A stretch of DNA of 64,000 bases, from the NCBI RefSeq assembly GCF_038096165.1, contig NZ_CP151076.1, forward strand, positions 3,283,501 through 3,347,500, read 5' to 3'. The stretch comes from Pseudomonas sp. G.S.17. Lineage in GTDB: Bacteria; Pseudomonadota; Gammaproteobacteria; Pseudomonadales; Pseudomonadaceae. The position numbers and the translations under genes were made by a program. Below the pieces are notes generated by a model. It did not search any database and had not been told where the DNA came from. It was given only the letters and a program-made list of their open reading frames with translations. The stretch's first letter is position 1. Every line of letters begins with the position of its first letter. Below, piece by piece: positions 27,954 to 37,649 of this stretch.

Positions 27954-28142
27954 TCAATCCGCAAATCGAGTTGCATAAAAACCGAACACGGCCCCCAGAA
28001 CTGCACCGATCACTGCACTGCCCAGGCCGGGTATCAACATGTTAGCGACGGAGGCACCCCCTATCGTCGTCGCGATTACGGTGACATCCATTGCACGACT
28101 CATCAGGTCGCGCTCCACACGTTTGGCTTTGCTTCCTGCCAT
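27954..28142 (-). CDS. Small glycine-zipper membrane protein
   Basis: 62 residues: a basic N-terminus (MAGSKAKRVERD) and a hydrophobic hairpin rich in small residues (IGGASVANMLIPGLG, AVIGAVLGAVFGFY), resembling glycine-zipper inner-membrane peptides. GGAGACGGAG stands directly before the ATG. Upstream partner of the 102-residue membrane protein. It resembles bacteriocin-like or holin-like peptides in shape only. Confidence 0.55.
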   Translation of the reverse strand: MAGSKAKRVERDLMSRAMDVTVIATTIGGASVANMLIPGLGSAVIGAVLGAVFGFYATRFAD

Positions 28143-28281
28143 CTCCGTCTCCCTATCGATTCTGGCGCCGCCCTGACTGAGCGCGCTGGAAAAATAGTGC
28201 TCGCGTCCGACGCCGCTTGCAATGTGAGGACGAACAATTCAGAACAATCCTACGGGCGTCCTGGCCCTTACCGCGTCGTGC

Positions 28282-28773
28282 TTATAGCGTTTTCTGCCAG
28301 AACATCGCCTTGCCCATGGCAGGATCAAGTTCATAGCCGGCAAAGCCTTGTTTCAGGTATGCGCCCTGGGCGACTGTGTTGCCTTCGAGCACTTCCAGAG
28401 TCAGCTTGCAACAGCCGCGCTGGCGAGCGATCTCTTCTACCTTGCTCAGCATCTTCTGGCTGATTCCCAGGCCGCGCTGCCCGCCAATCACCACGACGTC
28501 GTGGATGTTCACGAGTGGGCGACACTGGAAGGTAGAGAAGCCCTCGAAACAATTGACCAGTCCGACCGGCTGACCTGCAACGAACGCCAGGACGCTGAAA
28601 GCCTGGGGACGCTTGGCCAGCTCTACAGCCAGTTGCTGTTGCGTATCGAGGGACAGGGATTCACCGCCGCCCATGACATCCTGCGCGTATTGATTCAGCA
28701 GAAAGCCGATGGCTTCAGCGTGAACCGGATTGGTGTAACTCGCTTGCAGTACCAACACCTCTGGGGATTCCAT
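28282..28773 (-). CDS. GNAT-family N-acetyltransferase
   Basis: 163 residues. GNAT fold with the acetyl-CoA loop GGQRGLGISQKML (near 100) and the beta5-alpha4 segment CKLTLEVLEGNTVAQGAYLKQGFAGYELD. Two starts are possible; ATG 28773 is preferred because AGGAAGG lies just before it, within the codons after ATG 28785. Substrate unknown. It stands alone. Confidence 0.8.
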   Translation of the reverse strand: MESPEVLVLQASYTNPVHAEAIGFLLNQYAQDVMGGGESLSLDTQQQLAVELAKRPQAFSVLAFVAGQPVGLVNCFEGFSTFQCRPLVNIHDVVVIGGQRGLGISQKMLSKVEEIARQRGCCKLTLEVLEGNTVAQGAYLKQGFAGYELDPAMGKAMFWQKTL

Positions 28774-29013
28774 TTCCTTCCTCATCTGACTGCTTTAGAT
28801 GGGCCTCTTCCGGAGGATTCAGCCCTGGGCCGCTGATTCTATCTCGCTGCGCGCCAAAATGTTTCCACCGGCTCGCACTTCTTTACACGGGTGCCCTGGC
28901 AGCTGGCGACTCGCGCACCAGGAAAAAGCATCCAGCCCCTGCGACGTTCCTTAAATGCTCACAAAGGCAATACAGCTTGCCGCAAGGCGCCTATAGTGGC
29001 TCTATTGTCGAAC

Positions 29014-29043
29014 AATCCGACGACTGGTAGTCGTTGGATTTTT
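29014..29043 (+). terminator. Orphan intrinsic terminator in glgA upstream region
   Basis: 12-bp stem AATCCGACGACT - GGT - AGTCGTTGGATT (one G-T pair) followed by T-rich sequence. No gene upstream on this strand, so it ends either an unseen small RNA or an attenuated long leader of the glg operon. Confidence 0.6.
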
Positions 29044-29302
29044 GCGCCAAAGGCCGCTCTAAAAAAGAGCATAAGGTTACTTCAGCGCTTCTCAGGCCCC
29101 TATCCAGCTCGGTCGAAAGTCCGTGCCAAGCCGCATTCCAGACATTTCCGACAAAAAAAGTCGAAACTTCTCGAATACCCATGGGTCAGCTTAATAGAGC
29201 GCCTATGCTGTTGGCAGTGTGCCCAAAACAGGCGCTGTTGCTCTGTCCAGTCTTAACGCAAACGGTAAATGGGTACTGATCTTGCGTAGTGCTTTTATGC
29301 CC

Positions 29303-29319
29303 GGCCATAGGACATGGCC
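29303..29319 (+). promoter_or_regulatory. RsmA/CsrA-like hairpin in glgA leader
   Basis: GGCCAT - AGGAC - ATGGCC places AGGA in the loop of a 6-bp hairpin 50 bases before the glgA start; a second GGGA is in the ribosome site. This is the standard CsrA/RsmA two-site arrangement. CsrA repression of glycogen genes is known in E. coli; here it is inference. Confidence 0.45.
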
Positions 29320-29368
29320 AATAAAAACTCAAGTGCAGTACTAACACTGTATTAAATGGGAGAAAACG

Positions 29369-30955
29369 ATGATAAGCGCCGCTGTCAAAACCCAGAAGGG
29401 AGAGAGTTTTAATCAGCCGGCCAGCGAGCTGACTCACCTGCCAGTTTTCGCTACGACGAGCGTTCCACTGCTGCAACTGCCTACCTCACAGCCAATGATT
29501 GCTCCCGTCAACAGACGTAAAGTCCTGTTTGTGACGTCGGAATTGGCTGACCTGGTTAAAACCGGGGGTTTGGGCGATGTGTCTGCTGCTCTGCCGCGAG
29601 CCATGCGTCACCTGCACGACGTCCGTGTGCTGATACCCGGCTATCCACAGGTCCTCAATAGCGGCAATCCGATTCATGTCATCAGTCAGTTAGGGGGCTA
29701 CGCTGCCCTTCCCCCTTGCAAGATCGGCCGTATGGATATGAAGGACGGACTGGTCATTTACGTCTTGATCTGCCCTGAGCTCTACGAGCGCGAAGGCACC
29801 CCGTACGCCGACAACAATGGACGTGACTGGTCGGATAACCATATTCGTTTCGCACGCCTGGGCCTGGCCGCTGCCGAATTTGCCGCAGGTGCTGTGAAGA
29901 CCCAGTGGTGTCCGGAGCTGGTCCACGCCCATGACTGGCCCGCTGGACTTGCACCGGCGTACATGCGCTGGCGCGGGCAGACCACACCTAGCATTTTCAC
30001 CATCCATAACCTTGCCTATCAAGGAACCGTCAGCACGGGTTCAAGCCGTGAGTTGGGAATTCCCGACGAAGCGCTTGGCGCTGACGGCATGGAGTTTTAC
30101 GGCAAGCTGTCGTTCATCAAGGCGGGGATGGCTTACGCCAGCCATATCACGACGGTCAGCGCCACCTACGCCAAGGAAATCACCACGCCCGAGTTCGGTT
30201 GCGGGCTGGAGGGTTTCCTGCAGAGCAAAGCCAATCGCGGTCAGCTCAGCGGTATTCCCAACGGCATCGATGCCAGCTGGGATGCGGCGACCGATGAACA
30301 CCTGATTTGCCACTTCACGGCCAATGAGTGGAAGCGCAAGGAAATCAACGCCGATCACGTTCGGGAATTGTTCGAGCTGGAACCGTCGACCGGTCCGCTG
30401 TTTGCCGTGGTTTCACGCCTGGTTTACCAAAAAGGTCTGGACCTGACCATCGGTGTTGCCGAGCACATTGTCGAGCAAGGCGGACAAATCGCGATCATTG
30501 GTCGGGGCGAGCCTGAGGAAGAAGACGCCATGCGCGAGCTGGCTCTGCGCTTCCCTGGTCAGATCGGGGTGCGGATAGGTTTCAATGAAACCGATGCCCG
30601 GCGCATGTTTGCTGGCAGTGACTTCCTGCTCATGCCTTCGCGTTACGAACCTTGCGGCTTGAGTCAGATGTACGCCCAGCGCTTTGGCTCGCTGCCGATT
30701 GCGCGCAACACCGGCGGACTGGCGGACACGATTGAAGATGGCGTTACCGGCTTTCTGTTCGATGAATCGACTGTCGAGAGTTACACCGAAGCCCTGAGTC
30801 GAGCTTTCAAGGTATTCGCCAATCCGGCGTTGCTCAATGCCATGCGCTGCAGAGCGATGGCCGCCCCTTTCAACTGGCACCAAGCGGTAGAGCCATACGC
30901 AGAGCTTTATCAGGACCTGTTGAAAAAGAACGTGGGTGTTTCTCTTCATTATTAA
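29369..30955 (+). CDS. glgA: Glycogen synthase
   Basis: GT5 glycogen/starch synthase of 528 residues extending alpha-1,4-glucan from a nucleotide-glucose donor. Donor motif VKTGGLGDVSAALP (near 63), HAHDWPAGLAP (near 190), and the C-terminal PSRYEPCGLSQMYAQRFGSLPIARNTGGLADT. About 50 residues precede the usual start (RRKVLFVTSELADLVKTGG); GGGAG before ATG 29369 supports the longer form. First gene of a ten-gene run. No glgC is seen, so the donor source is not in the window. Confidence 0.94.
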   Translation: MISAAVKTQKGESFNQPASELTHLPVFATTSVPLLQLPTSQPMIAPVNRRKVLFVTSELADLVKTGGLGDVSAALPRAMRHLHDVRVLIPGYPQVLNSGNPIHVISQLGGYAALPPCKIGRMDMKDGLVIYVLICPELYEREGTPYADNNGRDWSDNHIRFARLGLAAAEFAAGAVKTQWCPELVHAHDWPAGLAPAYMRWRGQTTPSIFTIHNLAYQGTVSTGSSRELGIPDEALGADGMEFYGKLSFIKAGMAYASHITTVSATYAKEITTPEFGCGLEGFLQSKANRGQLSGIPNGIDASWDAATDEHLICHFTANEWKRKEINADHVRELFELEPSTGPLFAVVSRLVYQKGLDLTIGVAEHIVEQGGQIAIIGRGEPEEEDAMRELALRFPGQIGVRIGFNETDARRMFAGSDFLLMPSRYEPCGLSQMYAQRFGSLPIARNTGGLADTIEDGVTGFLFDESTVESYTEALSRAFKVFANPALLNAMRCRAMAAPFNWHQAVEPYAELYQDLLKKNVGVSLHY

Positions 30956-30969
30956 CAAGGGGTAGCTGG

Positions 30970-32784
30970 ATGCCTCTGCGTACAGAAAAAAACTGGCGCC
31001 ACGGCGCCGTGTTGCAGGACTCTGAAAACACCCGGTTTGCCCTCTGGGCGCCGGATGTGGACCAAGTAAGTGTTGAACTGCAAGATGGCCAGTCTCTGGC
31101 CATGCTTGCGCAAGATGAAGGATGGTTTGTAATCGAGGCCCGCTGCCCGGCGGGCACTCAGTACCGCTACAAAATCGATGGGGACATGGAAGTCCCCGAC
31201 CCCGCCTCCCGCGCCCAAGCCTCCGATGTCCATTCCCCGAGCATTGTGGTTGATCCCCTGTCCTACGAATGGCAGAACAGCCAATGGCGGGGCCGGCCGT
31301 GGCATGAAGCCGTTATCTACGAAGTGCATGTCGGTGTTCTGGGCGGCTATGCTGGCGTCGAGACACATCTGGAGCGCCTGGCCGGATTAGGTGTGACCGC
31401 TATCGAGCTGATGCCGATTGCGCAGTTTCCCGGCACCCGCAACTGGGGCTACGACGGCGTGCTGCCTTATGCGCCGCAGTCTTCCTATGGCACGCCCGAG
31501 GAGCTCAAGCATCTGATCGATGCCGCTCACGGTTTCGGATTGATGGTCATTCTCGATGTGGTCTACAACCACTTCGGGCCGGATGGCAATTATCTGGGCG
31601 TCTATGCGAAAGGCTTCTTCCGCGAAGATGTGCATACCCCGTGGGGCAACTCCATCGACTTCCGCCGTAGAGAGGTGCGTGATTACTTTATTGATAATGC
31701 GCTGATGTGGCTGCAGGAGTATCGTTTCGACGGTTTGCGCATGGACGCCGTTCACGCCATCAACGACTCGAGCTTTCTTACAGAGTTCGCCGCCACAGTC
31801 CACCAGCGAATCCCTAAGCCGCGCCATGTCTGGCTGAACCTGGAGAACGAGTTCAATCAGGCCAGCCTTCTTGAGCAGGGCTTCGATGCGCAATGGAACG
31901 ACGATGGGCACAACACGCTGCACGTCCTGTTGACCGGCGAAACCGACGCTTATTATTCGGATTTCGCTCACGAAGCCACGGAAAAGCTTGCTCGTCTGCT
32001 CAGCCAGGGTTTTGTCTATCAGGGCGAAAGTACACGCCACGGGCATGCTCGCGGCGAATCGAGCGGTCATTTGCCGCCGAGTGCTTTCGTGCTGTTTTTG
32101 CAGAACCATGACCAGATTGGCAATCGTGCCTTTGGTGAACGGCTCTCGCAGATCAGCCATGGCCCGGCCCTGAAAGCAGCGACAGCGTTGTTGCTGCTGT
32201 CGCCAATGATTCCGCTGATGTTCATGGGTGATGAATGGGCGGCGAGCGAGCCGTTCCTGTTTTTCACCGACCACCACGGCGAACTGGCCGATGCGGTACG
32301 CGAAGGGCGTCGTGGCGAGTTTGCCGACTTTGCTGCATTCGCCGATGAAGAAAAGCGCGAACACATTCCTGACCCCAATGAAGCGGCAACCTTCGAGGCC
32401 TGCAAACCGGCTTTCGACGCGGTGTACCTGGAAACCGACATGGGTGCCGATCATCACAGCTGGCTGGAGCTTTATCGCCAGCTGCTGGAAATCCGTCATC
32501 GCGAAATCATGCCGCGTCTGCAAGGTGCACAGGCGCTTGGTTGCGACGTATTGAGCGAAGGCGCCGTCTCGGCGCGCTGGCGTATGGGCGACGGCGCCCA
32601 ACTGCGTATCGACCTGAATTTGTCCGAGCATGCTGTGACCGCGCCTGAATGGCACCCGTCCAGCGTTCTTTTTGAAACACTGCCACATGCGGCAGAACTT
32701 TCCCGGCGAGGCACCCTCAATCCTTACACGGCCATTGTCAGCCTGATAGCAATCGATGTTCTGGAGAGACAGGATGAGCAATGA
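30970..32784 (+). CDS. treZ: Malto-oligosyltrehalose trehalohydrolase
   Basis: GH13 enzyme of 604 residues, releasing trehalose from malto-oligosyltrehalose. N-terminal CBM48-like domain (about 1-100), then the (beta/alpha)8 barrel with conserved regions DVVYNHFGPDGNYL, RFDGLRMDAVHAI with the nucleophile Asp, WLNLENEFNQ with the acid Glu, and FLQNHDQIGNRAFGERL. It starts 14 bases after glgA and its 3' end overlaps malQ by 11 bases. Works with TreY. Confidence 0.94.
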   Translation: MPLRTEKNWRHGAVLQDSENTRFALWAPDVDQVSVELQDGQSLAMLAQDEGWFVIEARCPAGTQYRYKIDGDMEVPDPASRAQASDVHSPSIVVDPLSYEWQNSQWRGRPWHEAVIYEVHVGVLGGYAGVETHLERLAGLGVTAIELMPIAQFPGTRNWGYDGVLPYAPQSSYGTPEELKHLIDAAHGFGLMVILDVVYNHFGPDGNYLGVYAKGFFREDVHTPWGNSIDFRRREVRDYFIDNALMWLQEYRFDGLRMDAVHAINDSSFLTEFAATVHQRIPKPRHVWLNLENEFNQASLLEQGFDAQWNDDGHNTLHVLLTGETDAYYSDFAHEATEKLARLLSQGFVYQGESTRHGHARGESSGHLPPSAFVLFLQNHDQIGNRAFGERLSQISHGPALKAATALLLLSPMIPLMFMGDEWAASEPFLFFTDHHGELADAVREGRRGEFADFAAFADEEKREHIPDPNEAATFEACKPAFDAVYLETDMGADHHSWLELYRQLLEIRHREIMPRLQGAQALGCDVLSEGAVSARWRMGDGAQLRIDLNLSEHAVTAPEWHPSSVLFETLPHAAELSRRGTLNPYTAIVSLIAIDVLERQDEQ

Positions 32785-34852
32785 GCAACTAGAGGTACTG
32801 GCAACCGAAGCAGGCTTGTCGGTGGACTGGATCGATGCAAACGGCCGACCACAGCGAGTCAGCCCGCAAGTTCTGTGCAAAGTGCTGGACGGCCTGGGTT
32901 ATCCCGCTGGCAGCCACGATGAAATCGACGCCAGCCTGCAACGACTGCGAGCTGCGAATCATCAACCGACGCCACCACCACTGTTGACCGTTGACCACGG
33001 CAGCAACCTGGATTTGAGTGCCTGGTTTGAACCGGGCACTGCGTTTGTCCTGTTGCTGGAGGATGGCGCAACCATCGACGCCAACCTGACCGCGACCGGG
33101 CAACTGCCAGCGTTGGCGCCCGTTGGCTACCAGCAGCTGAGCATCGCCGGGCAACATCTGACCATTGCCGTAGCACCGCAAACCTGTTTCAGCATGGCCA
33201 TGGCTACCGACACCGAGGTCGCCCGAACCTGGGGCCTGACGGTTCAGCTGTACGCCTTGCGCCGCGAAGGCGATGGCGGGTTCGGTGACACGCAAGCGCT
33301 GGAAGCGCTGGCCCGCAAGGCGGGTGAGCGAGGCGCTGATGCTCTGGCGATCAGCCCGGTGCATGCCATGTTCGCCAACGATCCCCATCGTTACAGCCCC
33401 TATTCGCCTTCAAGCCGGCTGTTTCTGAACAGCCTGTATTGTTCGCCCGGCATTATTCTCGGTGAGCGCGCCTTGCGTCTGGCTATCGATGAAACCGGGC
33501 TGGGCGACGAACTCAAGCGTCTCGAACAGCTTGAACTGATCGATTGGCCCGCTGCGGCCACGGCCAAATGGAAAGTGCTGCATAAACTTTACGAAGCGTT
33601 CAGCGGTTGTGACCACCCATTGCATGAGGACTTCAACAGCTTCCGCCACAGTGGTGGTGAGGCGCTGGAGAATCACTGTCGTTTTGAAACCCTGCGTGAC
33701 GAAAGCGATCGCTTGGGTATCAGTCAGAACTGGCATGAATGGCCGGAAGCATTCAAGAATCCGCGCAGCGAAACCATTGCGAGCTTCGCTGCTGAACATG
33801 GCGCGCAAATCAGTTTTCACGCCTTCGCGCAGTGGCTGATGGCTCGTGGTCTTGAGCGCGCACAGATCGCAGCGCGCAGCAGCGGCATGCGGGTTGGCCT
33901 GGTTGCTGATCTGGCGGTGGGCGCGGACGGTGCTGGCAGCCAGGCCTGGAGCCGCCAGGATGAGCTGCTGTCCGAGCTGACCGTCGGCGCGCCACCGGAC
34001 ATCCTCAACCGCTCCGGACAAAGTTGGGGTATCTCGGCTTTTTCCCCGGTTGGCCTCAAGCGCAATGGGTTTCGTGCGTTTATCGAAATGCTGCGGGCTA
34101 ACTTCGCTCATGCTGGCGGCCTGCGTATCGATCACATCATGGGCCTGCAACGGCTTTGGGTGGTACCACTGGGGGCTCTGGCCAGTGAAGGCGCTTACCT
34201 GAATTATCCAGTGGACGACATGCTGCGCCTGTTGAGTCTCGAATCATGGCGGCATAAAGCCGTGGTGTTGGGTGAAGACCTGGGCACCGTGCCTGAAGGC
34301 CTGCATGAAAAACTGTCGGCCCGGGCGATTCTAGGCATGCGGGTATTGTTGTTCGAACAGCACAACGCGCATTTCAAACCGGTGCTGGATTGGTCGGACG
34401 AAGCCCTCGCGATGACCAGCACCCATGATTTGCCGACACTCGCGGGCTGGCTGGCCGAGAAAGACATCGACTGGAACCGCAAACTCGATCTGGTGGACGA
34501 CCAGCAAGCCGGGCAATGGCGCCTGGATCGACAGAAGGAGCGTGCTGGCCTGTGTACCGCGCTGGCGCAGAATTCCGATAATTTCTGCGACGACAATCTG
34601 GAAGTCGATCAGATCATCGATGCATCGGTTCGTTATCTGGGCCATACCCGCGCGCCGTTGGTATTGTTGCCGATGGAGGATGCGATGGGCCTGTCCGAGC
34701 AATTCAACCTGCCGGGCACCATTGACAGCCACCCGAACTGGCGACGCCGACTGCCGGGTGAGTGCAGCACCTTGCTGGATGATCGACACGTGGCGCGACG
34801 CATCGAGCTGCTTTCTCAGGCACGTCTGCAAGCTGCGGAGCGTGACCAATGA
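32774..34852 (+). CDS. malQ: 4-alpha-glucanotransferase
   Basis: GH77 amylomaltase of 692 residues, rearranging maltodextrins into longer chains. N-terminal extra domain (1-130) typical of the bacterial long form; catalytic regions DALAISPVHAMFANDPHRYSPYS, LRIDHIMGLQRLW (nucleophile), VVLGEDLGTVPEG (acid) and STHDLPTLAGW. Start at ATG 32774 behind GAGAGACAGG. Between treZ and treY with overlapping ends, it probably recycles short glucans for TreY-TreZ. Confidence 0.94.
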   Translation: MSNEQLEVLATEAGLSVDWIDANGRPQRVSPQVLCKVLDGLGYPAGSHDEIDASLQRLRAANHQPTPPPLLTVDHGSNLDLSAWFEPGTAFVLLLEDGATIDANLTATGQLPALAPVGYQQLSIAGQHLTIAVAPQTCFSMAMATDTEVARTWGLTVQLYALRREGDGGFGDTQALEALARKAGERGADALAISPVHAMFANDPHRYSPYSPSSRLFLNSLYCSPGIILGERALRLAIDETGLGDELKRLEQLELIDWPAAATAKWKVLHKLYEAFSGCDHPLHEDFNSFRHSGGEALENHCRFETLRDESDRLGISQNWHEWPEAFKNPRSETIASFAAEHGAQISFHAFAQWLMARGLERAQIAARSSGMRVGLVADLAVGADGAGSQAWSRQDELLSELTVGAPPDILNRSGQSWGISAFSPVGLKRNGFRAFIEMLRANFAHAGGLRIDHIMGLQRLWVVPLGALASEGAYLNYPVDDMLRLLSLESWRHKAVVLGEDLGTVPEGLHEKLSARAILGMRVLLFEQHNAHFKPVLDWSDEALAMTSTHDLPTLAGWLAEKDIDWNRKLDLVDDQQAGQWRLDRQKERAGLCTALAQNSDNFCDDNLEVDQIIDASVRYLGHTRAPLVLLPMEDAMGLSEQFNLPGTIDSHPNWRRRLPGECSTLLDDRHVARRIELLSQARLQAAERDQ

Positions 34853-37632
34853 GCCGCCCTATCAATCCGCTGCGTGCTACCCAGCGTCTGCAGTTTCATA
34901 AAGACTTCACCCTCGACGATGCGGTGCCGTTGATACCTTACTTTGCCAGCATGGGCATCAGCCATATCTACGCTTCGCCGCTGCTCAAAGCCCGTGCAGG
35001 ATCGATGCACGGTTACGACGTCGTCGATCCACGCGTGATCAACCCGGAGCTGGGTGGCGAGCCCGCCCTGCTCCGCTTGGTCGGCGCAATGCGCGAACAT
35101 GGCATGGGCTTGATTCTGGATATCGTTTCCAACCACATGGCGGTTGGCGGTGCGGACAATCCATGGTGGCTCGATCTGCTCGAATGGGGCCGCCGCAGCC
35201 CGTACGCCGACTTTTTCGACATCCAGTGGAATTCCCCGGACCCCTTGCTTGAGGGCCAACTGCTGTTGCCATTCCTGAGCAGCGATTACGGCACTGTGCT
35301 GCAGGCCGGTGAGATCCCATTGCGCTTCGACGCTGAGCATGGCGCTTTTTACATCGAGCACTATCAGCATCACTTTCCGATCAATCCAGCCACCTACGGT
35401 CCGTTGCTGGAATCGGCAGAAAACCCGCAACTGATCGAGCTGAGCAAGCGTTTTGCTGCGTTGGAGCAGTATCCGCAAGCTTATGAACGTGCTCGTCAGG
35501 CCCGCGCCGAACTCGCCGAGCTGGCCCGTGACGGCGCGGTCGCAGCAGCCATTGAGCAAGGTCTGGCACGTTTCGACTCCAGCAAACCCGAGGGTTTTGA
35601 GCGTCTGCATCAACTGCTTGAACGTCAGCACTATCGTCTGGCCAGCTGGCGAACGGCGGGTGACGACATTAACTGGCGGCGATTCTTCGACATCAACGAA
35701 CTGGGCGGTTTGCGCGTCGAGCGGCCCAATGTGTTCGAGGCAACTCACGGCAAGATCTTCGAGCTGATCGCCAGAGGCCTGGTTGACGGCTTGCGCATCG
35801 ATCATATCGACGGGCTTGCCGATCCGCGTGGCTACGGACGCAAATTGCGCCGCCGCGTAGAAAGCCTGCTCTCGCAACGACCACCTGGCACCGAATTGGC
35901 GCACTTGCCGATCTTTGTCGAGAAAATCCTCGGTCCTGACGAACAGCTTCGCGAAGACTGGGGCGTGGACGGTACCACCGGCTACGAGTTCATGAATCAG
36001 GTGTCGCTGCTGCAACATGATCCCAAGGGGCAGGCGCCGCTTGCGGAGCTGTGGAGTCGCTTGAGTGAACGCACGGCTGACTTCAATCAGGAAGTGCTGG
36101 AAGCTCGCGACCTGGTATTGCACGGCACCCTGGCCGGGGATTTCGAAAACGTAGCCCAATCACTGCTGCAAGTGGCACGCAGCGATCTGATGAGCCGTGA
36201 CCTGACGTTGGGGGCGATTCGCCGGGCGTTATTGGCGCTGGTGGTCAACTTCCCGATCTACCGAACCTATATAAGCGTGTGCGGCCGCTCCGCAGAAGAT
36301 GACCGCTTCTTTCAGCAAGCCATGCAAGGCGCGCGCAATACGCTGAGCGAAGCCGACTGGCAGGTGCTGGATTATCTGCAACGCTGGTTGGGTGGCGAAT
36401 CCTGGCGCGAGCTGCCACGCGGCCGGCAGCGCAAGTTGTATCGCAATGCGTGCGTGCGCTTCCAGCAACTGACCTCCCCGGTGGCGGCCAAGTCAGTGGA
36501 AGACACATCGTTCTATCGCAGCGCGGTATTGCTGTCGCGTAACGACGTGGGTTTCCACCCGCAACACTTCAGCGCGCCCGTTGAAGACTTCCATGCGGCG
36601 TGCCTCAAGCGTCTGGAGTCGTTCCCTGACAATCTGCTGGCCACCGCCACGCACGACCACAAGCGTGGCGAAGATACCCGGACCCGGCTGGCGGTCTTGA
36701 GCGAGTGCTCAGGCTGGTACGCCGAACAGGTCGAACGCTGGCGCCAACTGGCCCTGCCGCTCAAGGGTGAAGACGTCGCGATCAGCGCTGGCGATGAGCT
36801 GATGCTGTATCAAGCCCTGTTGGGGAGCTGGCCTTTCGGTCTGGAAAGCGAAGAAGACTACAAAACCTATGCGGACCGACTGACGCAATGGCAGGAAAAA
36901 GCCCTGCGCGAGGCTAAACTGCAAAGTAGCTGGAGCGCCAATAACGAGCCGTATGAGCGCGCATGCCGGGAGTTCCTGCATAACATTCTGCTTACCCCTG
37001 AAGGTGTTGCATTGCGCCAGTCGTTAGGCGCAACTGCCAACCGAATCGCCGCGGCAGGAGCGCTCAACAGCCTGGCGCAGACTTTGCTTCGCAATACCGT
37101 GCCCGGTGTACCGGATCTTTACCAAGGCACCGAGTATTGGGATTTCAGCCTGGTGGACCCGGATAACCGGCGCCCGGTTTACTATCATGCAAGAGCGCAA
37201 TCGTTGAGCGAGCTTGCCAGCGTTACCGAGTTGCTCGGCAACTGGCAGGACGGGCGGGTCAAGCAGGCGGTAATTGCCAAAGTGCTGAACCTGCGCGCGG
37301 AGCATCCGGGCTTGTTCAGCCGCGGCCAGTACATCCCGCTGCAAGTGACTGGCGTTCACGCTGATAAGGTCATGGCTTTCGCCCGGATACTGGACGGCTT
37401 ACACGCGGTTGTCGTCGTGCCAAGGTTGTTTAGTGAACTATTGGGCACTGCCCAGGCTCCATTCATCAATGCCAGTAATTGGGGGGATACGCGGGTCCTT
37501 TTACCGTTCACGGATTCTGATGCAAGTTGGAAGGGACTTTTTTCGGAGGCTGTAGTCACAAATGCTAGGGAGATGTTGCTCAGCGCAGCGCTCCAGGAAT
37601 TTTCTGTGAATCTGTTTATTAAAACTACGTAA
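34849..37632 (+). CDS. treY: Malto-oligosyltrehalose synthase
   Basis: GH13 isomerase of 927 residues, converting the reducing end of an alpha-1,4-glucan to an alpha,alpha-1,1 bond. N-terminal TYRLQ-like start (RATQRLQFHKDFTLDDA), YASPLLKARAGSMHGYD, DIVSNHMAVGG, LRIDHIDGLADPRGY (nucleophile), FVEKILGPDEQL (acid) and TATHDHKRGEDTR. It overlaps malQ by ATGA. With treZ it forms the OtsAB-independent trehalose route from glycogen. Confidence 0.95.
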   Translation: MSRPINPLRATQRLQFHKDFTLDDAVPLIPYFASMGISHIYASPLLKARAGSMHGYDVVDPRVINPELGGEPALLRLVGAMREHGMGLILDIVSNHMAVGGADNPWWLDLLEWGRRSPYADFFDIQWNSPDPLLEGQLLLPFLSSDYGTVLQAGEIPLRFDAEHGAFYIEHYQHHFPINPATYGPLLESAENPQLIELSKRFAALEQYPQAYERARQARAELAELARDGAVAAAIEQGLARFDSSKPEGFERLHQLLERQHYRLASWRTAGDDINWRRFFDINELGGLRVERPNVFEATHGKIFELIARGLVDGLRIDHIDGLADPRGYGRKLRRRVESLLSQRPPGTELAHLPIFVEKILGPDEQLREDWGVDGTTGYEFMNQVSLLQHDPKGQAPLAELWSRLSERTADFNQEVLEARDLVLHGTLAGDFENVAQSLLQVARSDLMSRDLTLGAIRRALLALVVNFPIYRTYISVCGRSAEDDRFFQQAMQGARNTLSEADWQVLDYLQRWLGGESWRELPRGRQRKLYRNACVRFQQLTSPVAAKSVEDTSFYRSAVLLSRNDVGFHPQHFSAPVEDFHAACLKRLESFPDNLLATATHDHKRGEDTRTRLAVLSECSGWYAEQVERWRQLALPLKGEDVAISAGDELMLYQALLGSWPFGLESEEDYKTYADRLTQWQEKALREAKLQSSWSANNEPYERACREFLHNILLTPEGVALRQSLGATANRIAAAGALNSLAQTLLRNTVPGVPDLYQGTEYWDFSLVDPDNRRPVYYHARAQSLSELASVTELLGNWQDGRVKQAVIAKVLNLRAEHPGLFSRGQYIPLQVTGVHADKVMAFARILDGLHAVVVVPRLFSELLGTAQAPFINASNWGDTRVLLPFTDSDASWKGLFSEAVVTNAREMLLSAALQEFSVNLFIKTT

Positions 37633-37649
37633 TACCTGGGAGTGTCGAG

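Larger units (their letters stand above)
28774..29368. other. Large gap upstream of glgA without supported gene
   Basis: 595 bases. A rightward ORF at 28891-29256 has no ribosome site and unusual composition, so I do not call it. The gap holds one strong orphan hairpin terminator and an RsmA-like hairpin, listed separately. Confidence 0.5.

Noticed and set aside
28891..29256. 121-residue plus-strand ORF before glgA
   Set aside because: No ribosome site and no recognisable domain; contains the intrinsic terminator stem.
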